Assembly: GCF_000564855.1 (NCBI RefSeq)
Contig: NZ_AYXG01000159.1
Location: 1-34,563 of the forward strand
Direction: 5' to 3'
From: Actinokineospora spheciospongiae
Lineage (GTDB): Bacteria; Actinomycetota; Actinomycetes; Mycobacteriales; Pseudonocardiaceae
Length of the DNA: 34,563 nucleotides
The notes under the pieces are model-generated. The model worked only from the letters and a program-made list of their open reading frames with translations, was not told the DNA's origin and ran no database searches. Shown in pieces: positions 9,801-16,117 of the stretch (the first letter of the stretch is position 1; the number at the start of each line of letters is the position of its first letter). The position numbers and the translations under genes are program-made.

Positions 9801-10585
9801 GCGAACACCGGACCCCACTCGGCCAGCCAGTGGTCGGCGAACACCGCGTACTTGGACTGGTCGGTGTAGCGCGACTCGAACCGGGCGGCGACGTACACCA
9901 CGGCGGCGCCGAGCGGGCTCGGCTTGCCGGTGAGCTGCGCGTGGCCCGCGTCGTGCAGCACGGCGTCGGTCTGCGGGTGGTTGAGCAGCGCGTGGAGGGG
10001 TTCGAGCCGCTTGGCGAGGATGTCCTGGGCGGTGTCGGTGGCCTTCGGGGTGAGCTTGCGGGGTGGGCGCGCGGTGCCCCGGCGCGGCACGGCGTGCCGC
10101 AGGACCGAGGCGGTCGGGGTGAAGGTGTCCTCGTCCGGCCACGGCTCGTCCTCGGCCGGGGCGCCGTCGCCGCCACCCGGTGCGCCGGTCGGGGTGGCGT
10201 CCTGGTCGGACTGTCCCCCCTGCACCGGTGCGGCGTGGACGGTCGGTTCCCCCGCCCGCGGTGCCGTGGCCTCCGCGGGGGAGCCGGTGCCCGCCGCGCC
10301 CGCCTCCGCTGTTCCGCTGCCCGCTGTGCCGCTGCCTGTTGTGCCGCTGTCTGCCGTGCCTGAGCCCGCCGGGGTGCTCGCGCCCGCCTCGACGTAGCCC
10401 TTGCGCTGCTTCTCCGCGACCAGCTTGGCCAGGTGGGCGTCCGCCGCCTCGGCGGTGGCGAACCCCTTGTCCTTGGTCTGCCCGTTCGTGCCGATCCGCC
10501 CCCAGCGGACCGTGACCACCGTGCCCGCGGCGGAGCCCTCCCAGAACTTCTCCGACCCGCCGCCGACGTACTCCAACCGCCGCAC
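6806..10585 (-). CDS. WGR and DUF4132 domain protein (YehI/MolR-like), first gene of the operon
   Basis: 1259 residues from GTG 10585, with a GAGGGG ribosome site six bases upstream; no closer in-frame start is convincing. Residues 1-70 are a WGR domain (VRWGRIGTNGQ, W28-G29-R30), a module known from PARPs and bacterial DNA-associated proteins. A low-complexity linker (about 75-165) rich in G, S, T, A and P includes GSGTA-like repeats. The remaining roughly 1090 residues are HEAT-like helical sequence ending in a conserved C-terminal block rich in W, F and Y, which I assign to DUF4132 by size, order and neighbours. It corresponds to E. coli YehI/MolR (recalled, about 1200 residues). No membrane segment. 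A DNA- or protein-sensing role is inference. Confidence 0.85.
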   Translation of the reverse strand: MRRLEYVGGGSEKFWEGSAAGTVVTVRWGRIGTNGQTKDKGFATAEAADAHLAKLVAEKQRKGYVEAGASTPAGSGTADSGTTGSGTAGSGTAEAGAAGTGSPAEATAPRAGEPTVHAAPVQGGQSDQDATPTGAPGGGDGAPAEDEPWPDEDTFTPTASVLRHAVPRRGTARPPRKLTPKATDTAQDILAKRLEPLHALLNHPQTDAVLHDAGHAQLTGKPSPLGAAVVYVAARFESRYTDQSKYAVFADHWLAEWGPVFAAEAVLQLTAIRFESVGARVNSRSTGRVTSHDTSLRHAPGSLSWNWPGEELTERVRHALATATDADYAAAVEVLARWRDTSARQAVVAYLLPTEADWVAEALATPPGRHDGAPLRLLASAVGTVEQFERLRPHLSPWSLDRSPRTLPTLVDTLGPALVPALDEWITTAGADLSRTMLGHLAAFPTEEAFAVLVRRAGDKLVPPFLQEAMRRFPRRATRQLAEAVAATREPGVLGTLLNAHVLTRLAVVDAVEVSEKARAVLDGIAAATAARVPEAAPADLPPVLADPPWLRPRTRATPVVVTGLTPLGEPGIAWADGEQEQWSDRTGLSSPFWPPIDWDREFEDQKTRDDDWKTLPLIVEGPFDRSEALLRAWEPKAYWRLEFWGRSLAARFGLTALPALLEVGATQPAAVVDLLQPFTGPEVSALMADWASRLKSVRPRALAYFARHGVDSVRPLVPAALAKAGRERTAAETVIRQITRQAGAEAVLAVAAEYGAEAERGIAALLATDPLTVLPAKLPAVGEWAHPGLLPQVLLADRATALPLSAARDLITIFALGKPGEPYAGLAPVREAVEPGSLARFAWKLFQHWLAAGGSSKDGWVLTALGAVGDDETVRGLAPLIRAWPGEGGHQRAVAGLDVLAEIGTDVALMHLNGIANKVKFKGLKTRAEEKMMAVADALGLATEQLADRLVPDLGLDADGSMVLDYGPRRFTVGFDEQLKPFVADPDGTRRKVLPKPGAKDDPDLAPHAYQLFSGLKKDVKTVAADQVRRLERAMVTGRRWSAAEFTEFFAGHPLLWHLVRRLVWGRYEGGELVGSFRLAEDRTLADVEDNALTLPEGATVGVAHPLHLGAALEPWGELFADYEILQPFPQLGRQVFELTAEDRAGTSLARFTGIEVPTGRVLGLVHRGWERGTPQDGGVEPWITRPLPDGRVLVATLDPGIAVGAVDIFPEQKLTEVWLTDDSGYYWSNHQKRHAFADVDPVAASELLADLTMLTAR
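10311..10370. repeat. 15-bp tandem repeat in the WGR/DUF4132 linker
   Basis: Four consecutive 15-bp units (10311-10325, 10326-10340, 10341-10355, 10356-10370), each starting GTKCC on the plus strand, encode degenerate five-residue GSGTA-type repeats in the interdomain linker of the minus-strand gene. The units keep the reading frame, so copy-number change would lengthen or shorten the linker without a frameshift. Confidence 0.7.
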
Positions 10586-10614
10586 TCCGCACCCCTCGCT
10601 GTCCGTTTGGCGGA

Positions 10615-10620
10615 AAGGTA
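10615..10620 (-). promoter_or_regulatory. Possible -10 box of the five-gene operon
   Basis: Read on the minus strand this is TACCTT, fitting the actinobacterial TANNNT -10 pattern, 29 bp upstream of the GTG start of the WGR/DUF4132 gene. No convincing -35 box is seen at the right distance. It is the best promoter candidate in the 133-bp divergent gap shared with the gamma-glutamyltransferase gene. Confidence 0.35.
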
Positions 10621-10718
10621 CCCGGCCGCACCGACACTTTGGGGCTGTTCGCCGGTGGCAGGTGCCATCGACCCCGAGTAGAACTGGTTCCCCGATCCCC
10701 GAAGGGAAGAGGTCCGCA

Positions 10719-12512
10719 ATGGGTGCTCGGCACCGAATAGGCGCACTCTCGGTAGCGGTCGTCGCCGCGACCGGAGTCGTGTTGTCCCCGGCCACGGCTT
10801 CGGCCACCCACCCCGCGCCGGGCAGGACGCCGCTGGCCACCGGCTACGGCGGCGCGGTCGTGTCCGACACGGTGGAGTCGACGCAGGCCGGGCTGGCCGT
10901 GCTGCGCCGCGGCGGCACCGCGGCCGACGCGGCGGTGGCGGTCGCGGCCACGCTCGGCGTCACCGACCCGTTCGTCGCAGGCCTCGGCGGCGGCGGTTAC
11001 TTCGTGCACTACGACGCCCGCACCGGCAGGGTGTCCACAATCGACGGCCGCGAGACGACACCGCGCGCGGGCGACGACAAGATGTTCATCGACCCGGCCA
11101 CCGGCCAGCCGTACCCGTTCACCACGGCGGTCACCAGCGGCCTGTCGGTCGGCGTGCCCGGGATGCTGGCGACCTGGGAGCGGGCGCTGGAGAAGTGGGG
11201 CCGGTTCAGCCTGGCCGACACCCTGCGCCCGGCCATCGACGTCGCCGACCGCGGCTACCCGCTGACCCCGGCGCTGCGGGGCCAGATCGTCTCGAACGAG
11301 GCGCGGCTCAAGCAGTTCACCTCCTCCGCCGAGCTGTTCCTGCCGGGCGGCTCGGTGCCCGCGGTCGGCGCGGTGCTGCGCAACCCGGACCTGGCCGCCA
11401 CCTACCGCGAGATCGCCCGCACCGGCACCAGGGCCTTCTACGGCGGCGCGGTCGGCCGCGACGTCGCCGAGGCCACCCAGAACCCGCCGCTGGCGCCGGA
11501 CGCCACCATCACCCCGCCCAAGGGCCGGATGACCGTGGCCGACCTCAAGGCGTACAAGACCATCGACCAGGCCCCCACGCACATGCGCTACCGGGGCCTG
11601 GACGTCTACGGCATGGCCCCGTCCTCCAGCGGCGGCATCACCGTCGGCGAGGCGCTGAACATCCTGGAGACCAGCGACCTGGGCGGGCTCGACCGCACCC
11701 AGGCGCTGCACCGCTACCTGGAGGCCAGCAAGCTCGCCTTCGCCGACCGCGGCCGCTACATCGGCGACCCGAGGTTCGTCGACGTGCCCCAGCGGGCGCT
11801 GCTGTCGGACGTGTTCGCCGCCTCGCGCGCCTGCCTGATCGACCCGACCAGGGTCATCCCGGCCCCCGCCGCGCCCGGCAACCCGGCCGCGCCCGGCTCC
11901 TGCGCGCCCGCCAGGGGCACCGAGGCCCCGGACAACGAGGTGCACACCAACCACTTCGTCGTCTCCGACGCCCGGGGCAACGTGGTGTCCTACACCAACA
12001 CCATCGAGCAGCTCGGCGGCAGCGCCATCGTCGTCCCCGGCCGCGGCTTCCTGCTCAACAACGAGCTGACCGACTTCAACTTCGCCCCCACCCAGGGCAC
12101 CGCCCCCGACCCCAACCTCCCGGCCGCGGGCAAGCGGCCGCGGTCGAGCATGTCCCCGACGATCGTGCTCAAGGACGGCCGCCCCTGGCTCGCCCTGGGC
12201 TCCCCGGGCGGCTCGACCATCATCACCACGGTCCTGCAGATCCTGGTCAACCGCATCGACCTGGGCATGTCCCTGCCCGACGCGCTGGCCGCCCCCCGGG
12301 CCAGCCAGCGCAACACCGCCGCCACGACCGCCGAACCCGCGTTCATCTCCGCGGCGGGCGGCCTGACGGCGCTGGGCCACGCGTTCACCCCGCAGGCCGA
12401 GATCGGCGTCGCGGCGGCGATCGAGTTCACCGGCCACGGCAAGCTCCTCGCCGTGGGTGAGCCCACCCGGCGCGGCGGCACCTCTGCGGGGGTGGTCTTC
12501 CCGACCCGCTGA
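10719..12512 (+). CDS. ggt: Secreted gamma-glutamyltransferase
   Basis: 597 residues from ATG 10719, preceded by a GAAGGGAAGAGG ribosome site. The N-terminus is a signal peptide: basic MGARHR, a hydrophobic stretch, then an AxA cleavage site in ATASA near residue 29. The enzyme autocleaves into two subunits and transfers or hydrolyses gamma-glutamyl groups of glutathione and related compounds outside the membrane. The nucleophile is probably T410 in VHTNHFVVSD; the neighbouring residue is N where E. coli has a second T. Other family marks are VEST near the mature start, DPFVAGLGGGGYF, PRSSMSPTIVLKDG and LGSPGGSTIITT. Length is normal. It stands alone, divergent from the MoxR operon. Confidence 0.95.
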   Translation: MGARHRIGALSVAVVAATGVVLSPATASATHPAPGRTPLATGYGGAVVSDTVESTQAGLAVLRRGGTAADAAVAVAATLGVTDPFVAGLGGGGYFVHYDARTGRVSTIDGRETTPRAGDDKMFIDPATGQPYPFTTAVTSGLSVGVPGMLATWERALEKWGRFSLADTLRPAIDVADRGYPLTPALRGQIVSNEARLKQFTSSAELFLPGGSVPAVGAVLRNPDLAATYREIARTGTRAFYGGAVGRDVAEATQNPPLAPDATITPPKGRMTVADLKAYKTIDQAPTHMRYRGLDVYGMAPSSSGGITVGEALNILETSDLGGLDRTQALHRYLEASKLAFADRGRYIGDPRFVDVPQRALLSDVFAASRACLIDPTRVIPAPAAPGNPAAPGSCAPARGTEAPDNEVHTNHFVVSDARGNVVSYTNTIEQLGGSAIVVPGRGFLLNNELTDFNFAPTQGTAPDPNLPAAGKRPRSSMSPTIVLKDGRPWLALGSPGGSTIITTVLQILVNRIDLGMSLPDALAAPRASQRNTAATTAEPAFISAAGGLTALGHAFTPQAEIGVAAAIEFTGHGKLLAVGEPTRRGGTSAGVVFPTR

Positions 12513-12533
12513 CCCGCGCTGACCCGTCAGACC

Positions 12534-12565
12534 CGGTGCCCGGCTCCGCGCGGAGCCGGGCACCG
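12534..12565. terminator. Bidirectional hairpin terminator after ggt
   Basis: A perfect 14-bp stem (12534-12547 with 12552-12565) encloses a 4-nt GCGC loop. It lies 21 bp past the ggt stop and 38 bp before the stop of the convergent small membrane protein gene, so it can serve both. Confidence 0.8.
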
Positions 12566-12603
12566 CTGCGTCCGGGGCTCGCGGTCGGCCGGGGGGCCCT
12601 CGG

Positions 12604-12897
12604 TCAGGTGGTGCCGTCGTCGAGCAGGGCCGCGATGGCCGCCCGCTCGTCGGCGGGGAAGACCAGGATGCGCAGCCCCTCGCCGTCCTCGGCGGGCACG
12701 GTCGTGGCCCGCACCCCGGCCTGGCTCAGCCGCTCCTCGACGAAGGCCGCCGCGGTCCGGCTGGGCACCTTGGCGATCTCCTTGAGCAGCCCGTAGTCCT
12801 TGCGGGCGTCCCCGGCGAACGACCAGCGCAGCACCAGCCCGAGCCCGCCGACGACCAGCAGGGCGACCAGCAGCAGGTACGGCGCGGGCAGGTCCAT
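12604..12897 (-). CDS. Small single-pass membrane protein of unknown function
   Basis: 97 residues from ATG 12897. One hydrophobic segment spans about residues 6-24 (APYLLLVALLVVGGLGLVL), followed by a soluble tail with KDYGLLKEIAKVPSRTAAAFVEERLSQAGVRATT and LRILVFPADE. Topology is probably an N-terminal anchor with the 70-residue tail in the cytoplasm. A GAGAAT hexamer (minus strand, 12904-12909) ends 6 nt before the ATG and no ribosome site is visible, so the mRNA may be leaderless. The gene converges on ggt and diverges from the mutase. I do not recognise the family beyond similar small actinobacterial membrane proteins. Confidence 0.75.
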   Translation of the reverse strand: MDLPAPYLLLVALLVVGGLGLVLRWSFAGDARKDYGLLKEIAKVPSRTAAAFVEERLSQAGVRATTVPAEDGEGLRILVFPADERAAIAALLDDGTT

Positions 12898-12975
12898 GCC
12901 GCCATTCTCGCGCGCCGGGGCACCCGGGGAGCGGGGCAGGGGACCTTGTGAGCAATGGCACGGGGGCGGATCGTG

Positions 12976-12992
12976 TTACCCACCAGTACCCT
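12976..12992 (+). promoter_or_regulatory. Imperfect palindrome over the -10 box of the mutase gene
   Basis: TTACCCACCAGTAC (12976-12989) is an imperfect palindrome with half-sites TAC and GTA. Its last bases overlap a TANNNT -10 candidate, TACCCT (12987-12992), 33 bp upstream of the GTG start. The same arrangement, TTACTC...AGTA running into TAGCAT, occurs upstream of the hydroxyacyl-CoA dehydrogenase gene at 23781-23798. TetR-type acyl-CoA regulators commonly use operators of this kind (general knowledge). The regulator is not in this window. Confidence 0.45.
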
Positions 12993-13008
12993 TTGCGAAA
13001 AGGACGGA

Positions 13009-13022
13009 TTAACGGAGGTTAA
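13009..13022 (+). promoter_or_regulatory. Ribosome site inside an inverted repeat (mutase gene)
   Basis: TTAACGGAGGTTAA: the arms TTAAC (13009-13013) and GTTAA (13018-13022) flank the Shine-Dalgarno core GGAGG (13014-13018), which sits 7 nt before the GTG start. This site decides the start codon of the mutase. The inverted repeat could pair in the mRNA and partly mask the ribosome site, or it could be chance. Confidence 0.5.
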
Positions 13023-13025
13023 CCG

Positions 13026-15044
13026 GTGCCGTACCCCACTGATGGAGAGCGCGACCGCCCGTGGGTCATGCGGACCTACGCCGGGCACTCGTCCGCGGCG
13101 AAGTCGAACGAGCTGTACCGGCGGAACCTGGCCAAGGGCCAGACCGGGCTGTCGGTGGCCTTCGACCTGCCCACCCAGACCGGCTACGACCCCGACCACG
13201 AGCTGGCCAGGGGTGAGGTCGGCAAGGTCGGCGTGCCGGTCAGCCACATCGGCGACATGCGCACGCTGTTCGACCAGATCCCGCTGGGCGGGGCCAACAC
13301 CTCGATGACGATCAACGCCACCGCCATGTGGCTGCTGTCGCTCTACGTCACCGTCGCCCAGGAGCAGGCCGAGGCCGAGGGGACCGACTGGCACGAGGTG
13401 GTCGGGAAGCTGGCGGGCACCACCCAGAACGACATCATCAAGGAGTACCTGTCGCGCGGGACCTACGTGTTCCCGCCCGGGCCGAGCCTGCGGCTGATCA
13501 CCGACATGGTGGCCTACACCGTGGCCAACGTGCCGAAGTGGAACCCGATCAACATCTGCAGCTACCACCTGCAGGAGGTCGGCGCGACCCCGGTGCAGGA
13601 GGTCGCCTACGCCATGTGCACGGCCATCGCGGTGCTCGACGCGGTGCGCGACTCCGGGCAGGTGCCGGAGGAGAAGTTCGGCGACGTGGTGCAGCGGATC
13701 TCCTTCTTCGTCAACGCGGGCGTGCGGTTCGTGGAGGAGATGTGCAAGATGCGCGCCTTCACCGAGCTGTGGGACGAGATCACCCGCGACCGCTACGGCG
13801 TGACGAACGAGAAGCACCGCCGGTTCCGCTACGGCGTGCAGGTCAACTCCCTGGGCCTGACCGAGGCGCAGCCGGAGAACAACGTGCAGCGCATCGTGCT
13901 GGAGATGCTCGCGGTCTCCCTCTCGCGCAAGGCGCGGGCCAGGGCCATCCAGCTCCCCGCCTGGAACGAGGCGCTGGGCCTGCCCCGGCCGTGGGACCAG
14001 CAGTGGGCGCTGCGGATGCAGCAGGTGCTGGCCTACGAGACCGACCTGCTGGAGTACGAGGACATCTTCGACGGCTCCCCGGTGATCGAGGCCAAGGTCA
14101 ACTCGATCCTGCGGGGCGCCCGCGAGGAGATCGACCGGGTGCAGGCCATGGGCGGCGCGGTCGCGGCCGTGGAGTCCGGGTACATGAAGACGCAGATGGT
14201 GGGCTCGCTCGCCGACCACCGCAGGCGCATCGAGGCTGGTGACCAGGTCATCGTCGGCGTCAACAAGTTCGGCACCACCGAGCCCAGCCCGTTGCAGGCC
14301 GAGGGCGCGAAGGCCATCGAGACCGTGGACCCGATCGCCGAGCGGGAGGCCGTGGAGGCCATCGCCGCCTGGCGGGCGGGCCGCGACGGCGCCGCCGTGG
14401 ACGAGGCGCTGCGGGTGCTGCGCGACGCGGCGAAGACCGACGCGAACCTGATGGAGGCCACCATCGGCTGCGCCAGGGCCGGGGTGACCACCGGCGAGTG
14501 GTCGCAGGCGCTGCGCGAGGTGTTCGGCGAGTACCGGGCGCCCACCGGCGTGTCCGGCGCGTCGGCGACCGGTGAGGCCGGGGCCGAGCTGGGCAAGGTG
14601 CGCGACCGGGTGAAGGCCACCGGTGAGGAACTGGGCGAGCGGCTGCGCATCCTGGTCGGCAAGCCCGGCCTGGACGGGCACTCCAACGGCGCCGAGCAGA
14701 TCGCCGTGCGCGCCCGCGACACCGGCTTCGAGGTCGTCTACCAGGGCATCCGGCTCACCGCCGACCAGATCGTGGCCGCCGCGGTGCAGGAGGGCGTGCA
14801 CGTGGTCGGCCTGTCGATCCTGTCCGGGTCGCACCTGGACGCGGTCCCGGCCGTGGTCGAGGGGCTGCGCGCGGCCGGGGCGGGCGACATCCCGGTCGTC
14901 GTCGGCGGCATCATCCCGCCCGACGACGCGGAGGTCCTCGCCGCCAAGGGCGTGGCCAGGGTGTTCACCCCCAAGGACTACGAGATGACGCAGATCATGA
15001 ACGAGATCGTCGACGTCATCCGCGAGGCCAACGACCTGGCCTGA
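13026..15044 (+). CDS. meaA: MeaA-type coenzyme B12-dependent mutase (ethylmalonyl-CoA mutase)
   Basis: 672 residues from GTG 13026 with GGAGG 7 nt upstream. It contains the acyl-CoA mutase barrel (PWVMRTYAGHSSAAKSNELYRRNLAKGQTGLSVAFDLPTQTGYDPDH) followed by a C-terminal cobalamin domain with the D550-x-H552-xx-G555 motif (GLDGHSNG), LSILSGSH and VVGGIIP. The single chain of about 670 residues, without a partner subunit gene, and the TQTGYDPDH/VPVSHIGDM signatures fit MeaA proteins. These isomerise (2R)-ethylmalonyl-CoA to methylsuccinyl-CoA in the ethylmalonyl-CoA pathway. Methylmalonyl- or isobutyryl-CoA mutase activity is the alternative. No ccr gene is nearby. Transcription probably starts at the TACCCT box and ends at the hairpin at 15051-15083. 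Confidence 0.85.
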   Translation: MPYPTDGERDRPWVMRTYAGHSSAAKSNELYRRNLAKGQTGLSVAFDLPTQTGYDPDHELARGEVGKVGVPVSHIGDMRTLFDQIPLGGANTSMTINATAMWLLSLYVTVAQEQAEAEGTDWHEVVGKLAGTTQNDIIKEYLSRGTYVFPPGPSLRLITDMVAYTVANVPKWNPINICSYHLQEVGATPVQEVAYAMCTAIAVLDAVRDSGQVPEEKFGDVVQRISFFVNAGVRFVEEMCKMRAFTELWDEITRDRYGVTNEKHRRFRYGVQVNSLGLTEAQPENNVQRIVLEMLAVSLSRKARARAIQLPAWNEALGLPRPWDQQWALRMQQVLAYETDLLEYEDIFDGSPVIEAKVNSILRGAREEIDRVQAMGGAVAAVESGYMKTQMVGSLADHRRRIEAGDQVIVGVNKFGTTEPSPLQAEGAKAIETVDPIAEREAVEAIAAWRAGRDGAAVDEALRVLRDAAKTDANLMEATIGCARAGVTTGEWSQALREVFGEYRAPTGVSGASATGEAGAELGKVRDRVKATGEELGERLRILVGKPGLDGHSNGAEQIAVRARDTGFEVVYQGIRLTADQIVAAAVQEGVHVVGLSILSGSHLDAVPAVVEGLRAAGAGDIPVVVGGIIPPDDAEVLAAKGVARVFTPKDYEMTQIMNEIVDVIREANDLA

Positions 15045-15050
15045 CGCGCA

Positions 15051-15083
15051 CGGGGAGGGCTGGTCGGCGATCAGCCCTCCCCG
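15051..15083. terminator. Hairpin between convergent mutase and deaminase genes
   Basis: A perfect 12-bp stem (15051-15062 with 15072-15083) around a 9-nt loop starts 6 bp after the mutase stop and ends just before the stop of the convergent deaminase gene. It can terminate transcription from both sides. Confidence 0.8.
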
Positions 15084-15084
15084 C

Positions 15085-15528
15085 TCAGTCCTCCCCGATG
15101 TCCTCGTGCCACAGCTCGGGGTGGGCGGCGATGAAGTCGGTCATCAGGCCGACGCACTCGGCATCGTCGAGCAGCACCACCTCCACCCCGTGCTCGGCCA
15201 GCCACCCGTGCCCGCCGGTGAACGTCCTGGCCTCGCCGATCACCACCCGGGAGATGCCGAACTGGCGGACCAGGCCGGAGCAGTACCAGCACGGCGACAG
15301 CGTGGTGACCATGGTCGTGCCCCGGTAGGAGCGCCTGCGGCCCGCGTTGCGGAACGCCGAGGTCTCCCCGTGCACCGACGGGTCGCCGTCCTGGACCCGG
15401 CGGTTGTGCCCCGAGCCCCACAGGTCCCCGTCCGGTCCGAACAGGGCGGCGCCGATCGGTATCCCGCCGGAGGCGAGGCCCGCCCTGGCCTCGCGCACCG
15501 CCTCGGCCAGCATCTGCGTGGTGTCCAC
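15085..15528 (-). CDS. Cytosine deaminase of the yeast Fcy1 type
   Basis: 147 residues from GTG 15528. The zinc-deaminase motif is complete: H53-G-E55 (SVHGETSAF) and C80-x2-C83 (LSPCWYC). The sequence follows yeast cytosine deaminase closely along its length: GGIPIGAALF, GSGHNRR, TLSPC, GISRVVIGE, HGVEVVLLDDAEC and the C-terminal WHEDIGED, which matches the yeast FEDIGE end (recalled). The expected reaction is hydrolytic deamination of cytosine to uracil, in the cytoplasm. It is unrelated to E. coli CodA. A longer start (GTG 15573, 162 residues) is possible but adds an Arg-rich stretch outside the fold; a CACAAT hexamer 6 nt before GTG 15528 suggests a leaderless start there. Confidence 0.85.
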   Translation of the reverse strand: MDTTQMLAEAVREARAGLASGGIPIGAALFGPDGDLWGSGHNRRVQDGDPSVHGETSAFRNAGRRRSYRGTTMVTTLSPCWYCSGLVRQFGISRVVIGEARTFTGGHGWLAEHGVEVVLLDDAECVGLMTDFIAAHPELWHEDIGED

Positions 15529-15660
15529 CCCCGGATTGTGCTGCCGCCGCGGGCCGCGCGCGAGGGTGATCACGAGTGGTGTTGGCCGCGTCCGTTGGAC
15601 GAGTGGCGCGTTCTCCTGGTTAGGTCTACCGACAAGTAGCTAACGCGGGAGGTTTGGGCA

Positions 15661-16116
15661 ATGGCCGCCTATCAGACCGTCGTCGTCGGCACCGACGGCT
15701 CCGAATCCTCGTACCTCGCGGTCGACCGGGCCGCGGCGGTCGCCGCGGACAGCTCGGCGACCCTGGTCATCGCGTGCGCGTACCAGCCGCGTGAGGACCG
15801 CGACCTGGGCCGGGTGCAGGACGAACTCGGCTCCGACGTCGCCTACCAGGTCGTCGGGTTCAACCCCGCGGAGGAGACGGTGCGCACCGCCTCCGAGCGG
15901 GCCCGCAAGGCCGGTGCGACGAACATCGAGACCGTGGTCGTCGACGGCGACCCGGTGCCGACCCTGGCCAAGGTCGTGCACGACCACAAGGCCGACCTGC
16001 TGGTCGTCGGCAACCGGGGGCTCAACACCCTCGCCGGGCGCATCCTCGGCTCGGTCCCGGCGGAGGCCGCCCGCAAGTCGTCGGTCGACGTCCTCATCGT
16101 GCACACCACCGGCTGA
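15661..16116 (+). CDS. Universal stress protein (UspA family, ATP-binding type)
   Basis: 151 residues from ATG 15661 with a strong GGGAGG ribosome site (15647-15652). A single Usp domain begins with VVVGTDGSESS. The ATP-binding motif G117-x2-G120-x9-G130-S131 (VVGNRGLNTLAGRILGSVP) is intact, so this is the nucleotide-binding class. Just upstream, 15619-15644 is an imperfect inverted repeat (GTTAGGTCTAC/GTAGCTAAC) that could be an operator. The stop is followed after one base by the start of the adenylate cyclase gene, so the two are almost certainly one operon. Confidence 0.93.
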   Translation: MAAYQTVVVGTDGSESSYLAVDRAAAVAADSSATLVIACAYQPREDRDLGRVQDELGSDVAYQVVGFNPAEETVRTASERARKAGATNIETVVVDGDPVPTLAKVVHDHKADLLVVGNRGLNTLAGRILGSVPAEAARKSSVDVLIVHTTG

Positions 16117-16117
16117 G

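Noticed and set aside
8121-12563. A 1480-codon open frame on the minus strand across the WGR/DUF4132 and ggt genes
   Set aside because: It is a GC-rich shadow frame: it overlaps ggt antisense and the true WGR/DUF4132 frame, and its protein is low-complexity Arg/Gly/Ala without motifs.
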